Positions 17,460-25,361 of a stretch of DNA of 64,000 nt are shown piece by piece. The translations under genes were made by a program, and so were the position numbers. How positions within the stretch are numbered: position 1 is the first letter of the stretch; each line of letters begins with the position of its first letter. The notes under the pieces were generated by a model. The model was not told the DNA's origin. It was given only the letters and a program-made list of their open reading frames with translations, and searched no databases. Source of the stretch: Eubacterium sp. AF16-48 (GTDB lineage Bacteria; Bacillota; Clostridia; Lachnospirales; Lachnospiraceae); NCBI RefSeq assembly GCF_003479405.1, contig NZ_QUHB01000002.1, forward strand, positions 124,001 through 188,000, written 5' to 3'.

Positions 17460-17592
17460 ATGTGTAAGGTAATTGCAATAGCAAACCAGAGGGGGGGGAG
17501 TAGGAAAAACTACCACAACAGTTAATTTAGGTATTGGATTAGTAAGAAAGGGGAAGAGAGTTCTGTTAATAGATGCAGACCCACAGGGTAGC
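17460..17592 (+). pseudogene. ParA/Soj-type partition ATPase, N-terminal relic
   Basis: A ribosome site AAGGAGGAAGAAAGAA precedes ATG 17460. The first 10 residues and, after a frame change, the deviant Walker A segment ([13 protein letters not shown]) and [10 protein letters not shown] are clear. A tract of eight G (17491-17498) is one base too long, shifting the frame at the P-loop. After DADPQGS the homology stops and the sequence runs into a pilin-like tail, so at least 200 residues are deleted. Relic of a plasmid or conjugative element. Confidence 0.85.
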
Positions 17593-17596
17593 ATGC

Positions 17597-18019
17597 AACA
17601 AGATTGCATCAGACACAAAGAAACAGCTTGGTGGTGCAAAGTACAAGGTATATGACAGCAAGGGCAAGAAGGTATATGAGTTTACAACTGGAAAGAAAGC
17701 AGAATTCATAGAAGGCATGTTTAAGGCAGGAGAAACCTACACATTTAAGGAAGTGGATGCACCGGAACACTATAAGGTTGCAAAGGATAAAAAAATAAGA
17801 ATTAAGGACACAGGAAAGGTTCAGAAACTTACAGTTACAGATGAAAGAATCCCTGTGGTACCTGACACACCACAGACAGGCATTAATGGAAAGACAGCAG
17901 GAATGGTGGTTTCACTTATTACGTTATTGCTTGCACTTGGATGTTTTGCATGCGTAAGAGCAAAGGACAAGTTAAAATACAATTTCAAAAAGGAGAAGGA
18001 CGATGAAGAAAATAATTAA
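17597..18019 (+). pseudogene. C-terminal fragment of a sortase-anchored CnaB/SpaA-type surface protein
   Basis: About 140 residues: a CnaB-like beta-sandwich ([24 protein letters not shown] ... DAPEHYKVAKDK, with a typical ETYTFKEVDAPEHY edge strand), a linker, a TPQTG sorting motif, a membrane segment (about 115-135) and a Lys-rich tail. It has no start of its own; its 5' part was lost in the fusion with the ParA relic. The following gene is a class B sortase, which probably anchored it. Confidence 0.8.
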
Positions 18020-18715
18020 AATATCTCTGATACTTCTTTTATTGGGGATGGCTGTGATTGCAGCTGTCCTTTTTTTTTAGGAAAAAAGAGCAGAGAGAAA
18101 GTATGAGAATGAATTTAAGAACATACAGGAAAGTGTGACAGAAAAGAAGTCTGATGTAAATGGTCTTGTAAAGAAAAACAAGGACTGCATAGGTTATGTG
18201 GAAATACCGGGAACAACCATAAGTTATCCTGTGATGCAGACAAAGGATAATCCGGATTTTTATTTAAACCATGATTTTAACAGAAATTACAGTTTTTATG
18301 GAACACCTTATTTAAGTGCATACTGTGATGTGAACAAATCGGACAATCTGATTATTTACGGTCATAACATAAATGGTGGAAAAATGTTTGGAGCATTAGA
18401 ACGGTATAAGGATAAGGAGTTTTTTAATAAGCACAGGAAGATATATTTTATAACGGATAAAAAGAGAGAGTATGAAGTGTTTGCAGTGATGAGTGTTAAC
18501 GTATATGAGTTTCAGTATTGGAATCTGTAATGGCAGGGAATGAGGAGGAGTATGAAGAGTTTGTTGATAAGGTGGCAGAGAAGAGTTTGTGGAAAACTGG
18601 GGATAAGCCTAGGTATGGTGGACAAATATTAATGTTGTCTACTTGTGATAATGGAAGAGGGGATGATTGGAGAATTGTGGTTATTGGGAGAAATATTATG
18701 TCTGAATGTGTGTAG
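18003..18715 (+). pseudogene. Class B sortase, broken by a stop codon and a frameshift
   Basis: ATG 18003 overlaps the end of the pilin fragment. A membrane anchor (about 22 residues) is followed by an in-frame TAG at 18078, after which the same frame continues as a sortase: GYVEIPGTTISYPVMQ, LIIYGHNINGGKMFGAL (catalytic His). Near 18515 the frame changes, and the remainder reads QILMLSTCDNGRGDDWRIVVIGR with the catalytic Cys and Arg. Two independent lesions mean it is inactive. It would have anchored the adjacent TPQTG protein. Confidence 0.85.
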
Positions 18716-18789
18716 AACATAAAGTATCGGATTTAGAAAGTGAAATAGATAATTATATAAAATACACCAATAGGGGTATAGAAAGAATT

Positions 18790-19074
18790 TTACTTTTTGA
18801 AAATATTTTCAACCACGTCTGCATCAGATATGAAATTTTGAAAAGATGGAGTGTTACTTTTACATGCGTGATAGTAATAATTCATAGCTTGTGTGAAGGC
18901 TATTACTTCTCTAAACGGTATTCCTAACATTTTTGAAATTTCTCTCTGTGTTAGATGGTGGGGATAATATCCTGATAAAAAATTGTAAATCTCTTCTTTA
19001 GATAATGTTATTTTAGCCTCTCTATATTCTGTTTTGTGTTTTTGAAAAAAAACTTGAAATAGAAATAAAAAGAA
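18790..19074 (-). pseudogene. Remnant of a small HTH-like protein
   Basis: On the - strand the frame is open from a stop near 19075 to a stop at 18790. It reads as a plausible protein segment with LSKEEIYNFLSGYYPHHLTQ followed by REISKMLGIPFREVIAF, which looks like a helix-turn-helix. No start codon or ribosome site exists except an internal ATG at 18930. I take it as a truncated relic; the family is not recognised. The bases from 18716 to 18789 show nothing else. Confidence 0.35.
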
Positions 19075-19117
19075 CTATAATAATTAAGAACGGAAGCAAA
19101 AAATGAAATATTTCGAA

Positions 19118-19136
19118 GTGATATTTATATAAGAAA
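19118..19136 (+). repeat. 19-bp repeat GTGATATTTATATAAGAAA, copy 1
   Basis: Identical to bases 20917-20935. Each copy ends 12-15 bases before the start of a gene (the nuclease-like pseudogene here, a 316-residue unknown there). Its AT-rich centre could serve as a -10 region or start of transcription shared by both genes. Confidence 0.6.
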
Positions 19137-19151
19137 AGAAAGGCGAAAAAA

Positions 19152-19952
19152 ATGAAAATATACGAATGGAATATAGGAATGTCAGCAACAATTCCAAGTA
19201 ATAATGGTTATAATCTTTTACCTTGGGTAATTGATGAAATACTCAATGAATAACCGGATTGTATTGTGTTAACTGAGTTCGTTATTGCGAAAGGTTTTGA
19301 TTACTATATCAGTAAATTGGAAGAAAATGGTTATCAGTGGTTTGTTTCAACTACAACAAAATTTAACGGAATTTTAATTGCCCTAAAGTATAAAACATTT
19401 AATTTTGATGAAACTTTTGACTATAATAAGCCTACTGTAAAAACAGGTGATGAAGTTTTGACAGGAAATAATTTACCGAATTTATATGAAATACAGGTTA
19501 TGTGGAATGGTCGTCCATTATCAATAATTGGTGTAAGAATTAAAGTGGATATAAACAATGAAAATATGGATTATAAAAAGAATCAATTTAAGGCTTTGGA
19601 TGATTATTTGTCTAAGCAAAATCATGATGTTTTATGTATAGGCGATTACAATGCGTATTGGGGAAATTTATGGTCAACACCTAAAAATACAACATTAAAT
19701 AAATCAATGAAAAAAGGTTATAGTTTGTATACTCCAATATATACGGAAGGGGAGTGGTATTCCTTTGTTCACAAGAATGGAGATAAAATTCAATTAGATC
19801 ATTTGATTACAAATATTAGTGACCGATCGATTACAGTAAATTATGATTGGAATTTTATTAATCAATCAAGATATTCAAATGTTACGAAGGAATCTGCAGA
19901 TAAGCCAAATGGTAAGCCAGATCATGCGATAATAAAAGCAACAATTATTTAA
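19152..19952 (+). pseudogene. Endonuclease/exonuclease/phosphatase-fold protein with an in-frame stop
   Basis: Starts MKIYEWNIGMS, the usual first strand of this fold. An ochre codon TAA at 19251-19253 interrupts it after 33 residues, but the same frame continues for 233 codons with PDCIVLTEF (metal-binding Glu), VLCIGDYNAYWG (catalytic Asp/Asn) and KPDHAII (catalytic Asp-His). All catalytic motifs are kept, so the lesion may be recent. Substrate is unknown; the family includes DNA repair nucleases and lipid phosphatases. The second part may be translated from TTG 19266, but that would lack the first strand. Confidence 0.75.
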
Positions 19953-19991
19953 TATTAATAACATTTTAATTAGGTGGATAGGAGGAAGCAG

Positions 19992-20266
19992 ATGTGAGTT
20001 AAAAAGTTCTAAAGCAGTTTTATAAAACTGAATTTAATAAACTAACACCTGAAGATATTGAAAGCGTTAAAAGATTGATTTATAAATATATGAACCAATC
20101 AAGAGCGACAGATTATGAAGTGAAATTGCTTGTAAATCCAGTGAATATTTTAACTTCCTTCGTTACAGTAATAATGAATAAAATGTTTCTTATTATAATA
20201 ATGAATGTAATAAAAAAAAACAAACAAAAAATCATCATTACGATTTATGTTTTCGGACAATATTAA
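19992..20266 (+). pseudogene. Decayed small gene of unknown family
   Basis: A good ribosome site (GGAGGAAGCAG) stands before ATG 19992, but this is followed at once by TGA. One or two small frame changes restore a frame reading KQFYKTEFNKLTPEDIESVK and IYKYMNQSRATDYEVK, after which it degenerates into hydrophobic low-complexity codons. I do not recognise the family. Confidence 0.3.
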
Positions 20267-20294
20267 AAAATGTGAAAAGAGGAGAATAAATAAA

Positions 20295-20828
20295 ATGACA
20301 TATTTCGAATACAGAGTTGGGTTAAAACTTGCGTTGCCACAACCCCCAAAATCATTAGTGGAGTACAAGGATTTTTTATATGAATCAGCAGAAAAATACA
20401 ATGAAGTATGCTCACAAAGAAACAATTCAAAAGAGATAAATATTCTGGAAATAAAAAGCAATAAATTAGTTATTTTACTCAAAAGTAGTTTAGAATTGAC
20501 TACACCAGGGAAAGCTTTACGAAGTTTTTCACAGATTTTGTTAAAGAATGAAAAGTTTGCAGAAGAATATTTATTTGGAAAACAGCTATTCACATCATAT
20601 GATATTGCTAAAGATTTATCAGAAACTCAAAAGCAAAAAAATTCTAATATTACAGCAGAAGATATATCAGATACGGTTTTTTTGAACGCTCTTATTAATT
20701 ATTTTTTAAACAAAAGAGGAGGAAACCAAAGTACTACTAAATATCTACAAAAAAGAAAGTGTATAAATAAAATGAAAATTTTAGCAGTCGAATCTGAGAT
20801 AATAAAGATGGAAGAATTAGATATTTAA
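20295..20828 (+). CDS. Protein of unknown function
   Basis: 178 residues from ATG 20295, which has AGAGGAG about 10 bases upstream; an earlier in-frame ATG at 20247 lacks a ribosome site. Mixed alpha protein, no membrane segment. The N-terminus is EYRVGLKLALPQPPKSLVEY, and the C-terminus is basic (KYLQKRKCINKMK). A Ser/Leu-rich helix, KSSLELTTPGKALRSFSQILL, is the most family-like part. No domain is recognised. It lies in the decayed island but is itself intact. Confidence 0.5.
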   Translation: MTYFEYRVGLKLALPQPPKSLVEYKDFLYESAEKYNEVCSQRNNSKEINILEIKSNKLVILLKSSLELTTPGKALRSFSQILLKNEKFAEEYLFGKQLFTSYDIAKDLSETQKQKNSNITAEDISDTVFLNALINYFLNKRGGNQSTTKYLQKRKCINKMKILAVESEIIKMEELDI

Positions 20829-20916
20829 ATATGTGATGGTACATACTTAAATACAAAAGAACACAATAGAGATATAATATTTTTAATAAAGTATAAAATT
20901 TATATTTATTAACAGT

Positions 20917-20935
20917 GTGATATTTATATAAGAAA
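20917..20935 (+). repeat. 19-bp repeat GTGATATTTATATAAGAAA, copy 2
   Basis: Exact copy of 19118-19136, ending 12 bases before ATG 20948. See the first copy. Confidence 0.6.
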
Positions 20936-20947
20936 GTAGGTGTGATT

Positions 20948-21898
20948 ATGAAAAAAGATAATATTTACAAAGATATTAAAAAAGGAGGTTTCTACAGACC
21001 TCTTTGCTTTAAGGAAGAGGGAAAGATTAAGAAAGTAGACTATGACATGGAAGAATATTGTGATCTATTGGTGGAATATATGGAATCAAATACAGATCAA
21101 ATAGAGACGAAGTCAGATTTTTTTGCATCATTCGGAGAAATTGTGGGCATAGGAGAAGTTATTCAAAATGTCGACTTGTATAGCGATAAAGAATTAGAAC
21201 GTGTAAAAGAGCAGAAACGAAAGAAAATATACAGAATACATAATAGGATTATCAATAATAAAGAAAAAGGAAGTCCTAATTTAGTGGCATCAGATAAAAC
21301 CTGTTATCTATTTTTGAGGAAGGTAGAGAAGATTTTTGGAAGAACATTGCTAACACCTATAAATGAGGAAATTCCATACTGTTTTGAAATTAAATATATA
21401 TATTCGTTACTCGCGCAGTTGATAGAAATTATGTATACATCAGATTTTTTTAATTATGTACCTAATAGCAAAAATTATCAAGGAAAATGTTATGAAAATC
21501 ATCTAATGATGATAAAAGAGAATATAAAAGAAATATTTGATGATTCTACAGTTCAATATAGTATATGGCAAGAAATAATATCACCATTCAATATAATAAT
21601 ATATGAAGGTAGTTATCCGGGAATTAAATATGGAGATATATGGTATCAAAATTGCAAAGAACTTAGATTCTTTGATTGTACATATGAAATAGCGAAAAAT
21701 AATTATAATTTATATAATAAAGTAAAAGAAAAATTAGAGTTCGATTTAGGAAATTCTCGAGAAGAAGTACGGGAGGAAATTAAAAAATGTGAGGAATTTT
21801 TTGGAAGTAGTAGTCAATCAGAAAAACTGTTGTATTGCGAAAAAATGTTAGAGACATTGAAAACAATCATAAAGAAGAAATTTGATGTTGAGGTATAA
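20948..21898 (+). CDS. Protein of unknown function
   Basis: 316 residues, starting at ATG 20948 with a TAGGTG ribosome site. Soluble, charged, mostly helical, with aromatic-rich central segments (KYIYSLLAQLIEIMYTSDFF; YEGSYPGIKYGDIWYQNCKE) and a coiled C-terminal third. I do not recognise the family. It shares its upstream 19-bp sequence with the nuclease-like pseudogene 1.8 kb before, and a hairpin terminator follows. Confidence 0.5.
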   Translation: MKKDNIYKDIKKGGFYRPLCFKEEGKIKKVDYDMEEYCDLLVEYMESNTDQIETKSDFFASFGEIVGIGEVIQNVDLYSDKELERVKEQKRKKIYRIHNRIINNKEKGSPNLVASDKTCYLFLRKVEKIFGRTLLTPINEEIPYCFEIKYIYSLLAQLIEIMYTSDFFNYVPNSKNYQGKCYENHLMMIKENIKEIFDDSTVQYSIWQEIISPFNIIIYEGSYPGIKYGDIWYQNCKELRFFDCTYEIAKNNYNLYNKVKEKLEFDLGNSREEVREEIKKCEEFFGSSSQSEKLLYCEKMLETLKTIIKKKFDVEV

Positions 21899-21923
21899 AA
21901 TTAAATAGACAAAATTTATCTGT

Positions 21924-21952
21924 AAAGGGCATCTCAAAATGAGGTGTCTTTT
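21924..21952 (+). terminator. Hairpin terminator after the 316-residue unknown
   Basis: AAAGGGCATCTCA pairs, with wobble positions, with TGAGGTGTCTTTT around an AAA loop, ending in UUUUAU. The short U-tract makes it moderate. Confidence 0.55.
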
Positions 21953-21961
21953 ATGTTATAA

Positions 21962-21996
21962 AAAGATTTATGTCCGAAAAATAAAGATTTATGTCC
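21962..21996. repeat. Two direct repeats AAAGATTTATGTCC, 21 bp apart
   Basis: Exact 14-bp copies at 21962-21975 and 21983-21996. A centre-to-centre distance of 21 bp is two DNA turns, the geometry of tandem activator sites such as those bound by LytTR regulators. They lie 64 bases before the next gene. Confidence 0.45.
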
Positions 21997-22059
21997 AAAT
22001 ATCAAGATAATAAAAAGTATAATTAATTTAACATAGATTAAAACATAAGGAGAAAAAAT

Positions 22060-22506
22060 ATGGATAAGAGAGAAAAAATGAAAGAAGAGGCAGTTGATAG
22101 GCTTAAAAATTTAACATCATCATTAGACTTAAATCCAAATCTTGTTAAATATTTTGAACAGGGCAAAGTTTACTATTCTTATTTGACAGCAGGGGGTATG
22201 GTAGGTTCTATTGATACTATTGACTATATCCCTAAGTACGCAGAAATAATAAAGAAATTTGAAAAAACATATGAGGGAATAGTTTATCATGCAGTAGAAG
22301 ATTCTTTTGGAATGTTATCATTACTATATGTAAGTAAAAATGAAGAAGATTGGCCGTTTGAAAGACCAGAAGGAAAATATTTGTATGCTATGGTTTATAA
22401 CTTTGATAAAGAAAAATTAAAGAATGGAATATATGAGATTGAGTTCGAAGAGTTTGGAACAATTATTGTTAAATCGTTAGGTGGAGCAATAGTTAGAGTT
22501 GGATAA
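22060..22506 (+). CDS. Protein of unknown function
   Basis: 148 residues with AAGGAGAAAAAAT before ATG 22060. Two parts can be seen: a charged N-terminal helix (1-45), then a beta-rich segment with GGMVGSIDTIDYIPKY and LLYVSKNEEDWPFERPEGKYLYAMVYNFD. No membrane segment. It follows the paired AAAGATTTATGTCC repeats, which may control it. Family not recognised. Confidence 0.5.
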   Translation: MDKREKMKEEAVDRLKNLTSSLDLNPNLVKYFEQGKVYYSYLTAGGMVGSIDTIDYIPKYAEIIKKFEKTYEGIVYHAVEDSFGMLSLLYVSKNEEDWPFERPEGKYLYAMVYNFDKEKLKNGIYEIEFEEFGTIIVKSLGGAIVRVG

Positions 22507-22558
22507 AAATTATATAAACCAAAAGTCAAAAAACAATGCTCCGCAACTCAAAGTATAT

Positions 22559-22602
22559 AATGTAGGACCACAATGACATATATGAATTATGGCTCCTACA
22601 TT
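22559..22602. repeat. 44-bp imperfect palindrome
   Basis: AATGTAGGA (22559-22567) and TCCTACATT (22594-22602) are perfect arms; CCACAAT and ATTATGG continue the pairing inward, and the centre CATATATG is itself palindromic. There is no U-tract, so it is not a normal terminator. Could be a miniature element or an operator for the next gene. Confidence 0.45.
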
Positions 22603-22681
22603 GTAGAAAATTGTGGATAGTTACAGGTAACTAATAAAAAATATTGTTGTGTATTAACATATATTAAAGGAAAATGATGAG

Positions 22682-23233
22682 ATGCGGTTAGATGAGTTTC
22701 AATTTGTATTAATCGATAAGAGAACAAGGAATGAAGTTGCGCTTAGTTTTAACGACCTATATGGTTATTTTGATGTAATTCATAACACAGGAAACGATGG
22801 AATATTAGTAAGATATAATAGGGATCACCCTAAGGGAAATGAGCATTACATACCATCCTTTTGGGAAGGAATGAATATTAGTCGCAACAGAACATATAGA
22901 TTTGGCGAATGTAATAGCGAATTGCTTGTGAAGTATGCTCCGTTATATTCATATTGTGAATATCCTGAATTGGAATTAAAGGACTTTAAATTTAAAATTA
23001 AGCATATGAGGTACAAAGAAAGCGTAATTATTTCCTTCGAAGATTTGATTGCGTATGAAGCCGGTAGTTGGAGTGTAGAACCACAGGGAATATTCATAGA
23101 GAAGAAAGAGAATATTCCTTCAAGCTTATGGGGAACAATTTTAGTGAATAACAATGCCTATTTCTTTGATGGATTTAATCAACTATTAGATATTGAATAT
23201 GTTGGAAAGCCAAAAATAGAAAAATATAAGTAA
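22682..23233 (+). CDS. Unknown protein made of two tandem ~90-residue units
   Basis: 183 residues. Residues 3-87 and 97-176 align with each other by eye: LDEFQF / LKDFKF, then SFNDLYGYF / SFEDLIAYE, then GILVRYNR / GIFIEKKE, then a final hydrophobic strand LLVKY / LLDIEY. Each unit looks like an alpha/beta fold. I know no named family. AAAGGAAAATGATGAG lies before ATG 22682. Followed closely by the P-loop kinase gene. Confidence 0.5.
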   Translation: MRLDEFQFVLIDKRTRNEVALSFNDLYGYFDVIHNTGNDGILVRYNRDHPKGNEHYIPSFWEGMNISRNRTYRFGECNSELLVKYAPLYSYCEYPELELKDFKFKIKHMRYKESVIISFEDLIAYEAGSWSVEPQGIFIEKKENIPSSLWGTILVNNNAYFFDGFNQLLDIEYVGKPKIEKYK

Positions 23234-23274
23234 TCAGGAAACTAAACGGGAAAAATATATTAAAGGAGAATTTT

Positions 23275-24177
23275 ATGAGTAGGACAGTTAAATTTGTTAT
23301 AGGTGCTGCAGCTTCAGGTAAGACAACATTTATTAAAAATCATTTTTCTGAAGATAAAAATACAATAATCCTGAATGTGTATGATTATCAGCAAGCAGCT
23401 TATAAAAAAATGGAAGAATTTGGATGCATTTCTTTTATGGAAGAAATAGAATGTTTAAAGAATGCGAATGAGGCTATTCTAGTTGATATTATTGAAGCAT
23501 TAAAAGAAAAAAAGAATGTAGTGGTAGAGCATACTTTATATAAAACAAAACGTAGAATAGCATACATTGATGCAATTCGAAAAGCGATAAAAAATATAAA
23601 TATAGAAGTTTATGTAATGTGTCCAACGGACTCAGTTTGGGAAAAATACATAAACAAACGAAAATTAAATGTCTCTGAGATTAAAGCGCAAAAGAATGAA
23701 ATAGAATTTCCGAATCCTGTTGAAGGTTTTAATAAAATATATCAGGTTATAGATGGGGATATAAGGTTGCGTATGGATACTCCCAATTATGAAATTGTTA
23801 AGAATGCATATAAAGACCTTGAAGAAGAAGCACAAAAGTTGAAAAAAGATAAAGAAAAAAGGGAACAGCGATTAGCATTGATTGAAAGCATGAATACACG
23901 TCCGTTTTGGCATTATTGCGAAGTATGTGGCACAAAGGTTTTTTGCACAGCCCAGGAAGCATTTGATGCAGGTTGGAATTACCCACCACAAATAGGACAT
24001 TTTAAATTATTAGGTCCCCATAATTGTGGAAAATGTTCGATAATGGATACGCTTTTTTTGAAAGTACAAAAACAAAAATTTCCTATTGTAATTGAAAAAA
24101 CGTTAACAGAAGAAGAGCTGAAAACTTTGAACAGAATTAAGAATGAACCTGAAAGTTTGCTTGAAGAAGAAAAGTAA
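23275..24177 (+). CDS. Zeta-toxin-like P-loop kinase with a C-terminal Cys cluster
   Basis: 300 residues. Walker A GAAASGKTTF at residues 10-19; the body (NVVVEHTLYKTKRR, then CPTDSVWEKYINKR) matches AAA_33/zeta-toxin-like kinases that phosphorylate small molecules, nucleic acid ends or UDP-sugars. After a Lys/Glu coiled linker (about 180-205) comes a probable zinc site with CEVCG and CGKC about 40 residues apart (HYCEVCGTKV ... HNCGKCSIMD). A GGAG ribosome site precedes it. No antitoxin-like partner is evident, though the small gene after it is a candidate. Confidence 0.6.
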   Translation: MSRTVKFVIGAAASGKTTFIKNHFSEDKNTIILNVYDYQQAAYKKMEEFGCISFMEEIECLKNANEAILVDIIEALKEKKNVVVEHTLYKTKRRIAYIDAIRKAIKNINIEVYVMCPTDSVWEKYINKRKLNVSEIKAQKNEIEFPNPVEGFNKIYQVIDGDIRLRMDTPNYEIVKNAYKDLEEEAQKLKKDKEKREQRLALIESMNTRPFWHYCEVCGTKVFCTAQEAFDAGWNYPPQIGHFKLLGPHNCGKCSIMDTLFLKVQKQKFPIVIEKTLTEEELKTLNRIKNEPESLLEEEK

Positions 24178-24231
24178 AAAGAAATAGCATATATTGTTTA
24201 ATCATAAAATGGCTGGAGGTTATGATATTAT

Positions 24232-24489
24232 ATGAAAACAAATAGTAACAATAATGGAAGAATATCAATTTTAGAAGCGGTCGTCTGGGCGCAGGAACAT
24301 CATAATCAAGTTATGTATTTAGCTGATACATCTGAAAATTTGAATGATTATATAGAAAAGCTAGAAAAGTATGGGTTTGATAAGGAGCAGGCGCGGGCTA
24401 TTACAGATATACATAGTAGAGAATTTACAATACATAATAGGGCAGAGACAAAGAAAGAACTTCAGGAGTTATTAGATAAACAATTATGA
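24232..24489 (+). CDS. Small helical protein of unknown function
   Basis: 85 residues, ribosome site GGCTGGAGG before ATG 24232. Helical, with LNDYIEKLEKYGFDKEQARAIT resembling the long coiled arm of GyrA/ParC-type proteins only superficially. Its stop overlaps the start of the broken GNAT gene (ATGA), suggesting translational coupling. Family not recognised. Confidence 0.45.
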   Translation: MKTNSNNNGRISILEAVVWAQEHHNQVMYLADTSENLNDYIEKLEKYGFDKEQARAITDIHSREFTIHNRAETKKELQELLDKQL

Positions 24490-25054
24490 ATACAGGTAAA
24501 ATTATAGAAACGAGTCGCTTATATCTTATTCCGGGAAAAAATTCCAGAGATGATGAAGCGTTTATAAAAATGCTCAGACAGGATGGAAATTTTCGAAAAT
24601 TACGGGTCTTGAGTTCAAAGAAAAGCATTTAGAAGAGTTTAGAAATTATTTTGAAAGAAAAGGTAACTGTGAATGTATCTATTCCATATATAGAAAGAAC
24701 AAAAAAGATTTTATAGGATATGTGGGTTTTCACAAAGAAATTAATTTTGAAATAGAATTTTATATATCTAAACCAGAAAGAAGAAGAGGCTATGCAAAAG
24801 AAGCGTGCATAGAAATTATAAATTTGTTTTTTACAGAAGGCTTATCAATAGACAATAAAATAATAAAAAAGGGAGAAATATATGTTGTTACTCTTACAGA
24901 TAATATAGCAACAATAGAATTATTAATAAAGCTAGGATTTAAAAGGTATGTGTCTGAAGAAGGAGAGACAGTAACAATGAGGATTATTAAATCCGCAATA
25001 ATTCATGTTTTAAAGAAAAATATTATTACAAAAGGAAGTGAATTTTTTGTTTAA
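24486..25054 (+). pseudogene. GNAT N-acetyltransferase (RimJ/RimL type), frameshifted
   Basis: Begins ETSRLYLIPGKNSRDDEAF, a classic first strand of this family. Near 24595 a TTTT run appears one T short; the other frame continues TGLEFKEKHLEEFRNYF, FIGYVGFHKEINFEIEFYIS, the acetyl-CoA loop ERRRGYAKEA, and NIATIELLIKLGFKRY. All motifs are otherwise kept, so a single-base loss explains the break. A sequencing error or slippage cannot be excluded. Confidence 0.75.
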
Positions 25055-25100
25055 ATAATCATGCATTAATAATAGAAAAAACATAGAAAGGAATTAAGGA

Positions 25101-25361
25101 ATGGCAGAAGGTTGTCTTTTTTGTTTGGATAAAGTTTTAACAATAAAAAATCAGCAGGAATCAAAATATATTCTGCATGGATACAATTATGAATATAGTT
25201 GTGAAATTAGTTTTGGAAGAAATAGAAAGAAAATGGTTCCAGAACAGTGTTATATTGTAACGACTAAAGAAGATGAATATGAATTAGAAAAAATAGAGTT
25301 TAACGAGGAGGGAAAATGTAATTATTTAGATGTTTTAAAAAAGAAAAATTCAAAGAAGTAA
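25101..25361 (+). CDS. Small protein of unknown function
   Basis: 86 residues with AAGGAATTAAGGA upstream. N-terminal CLFC motif, then a beta-rich part and a Lys-rich end. The last codon overlaps the next fragment by one base. Could be a truncated protein, because the downstream neighbour is one. Not recognised. Confidence 0.4.
   Translation: MAEGCLFCLDKVLTIKNQQESKYILHGYNYEYSCEISFGRNRKKMVPEQCYIVTTKEDEYELEKIEFNEEGKCNYLDVLKKKNSKK

Noticed and set aside
18706..18927. + strand ORF of 73 codons after the sortase relic
   Set aside because: No ribosome site and a weak composition; the opposite strand gives a more protein-like segment.
21962..22602. Repeats considered as a CRISPR array
   Set aside because: Only two 14-bp copies with a 7-bp gap and one unrelated palindrome; no spacer-repeat pattern and no cas genes.
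22507..22681. Gap considered for a retron-type ncRNA
   Set aside because: A long palindrome is present but no reverse transcriptase gene lies nearby.
24232..24489. Small helical protein considered as a GyrA/ParC fragment
   Set aside because: Only a generic coiled-coil resemblance; no catalytic or DNA-gate motifs, and a normal ribosome site.
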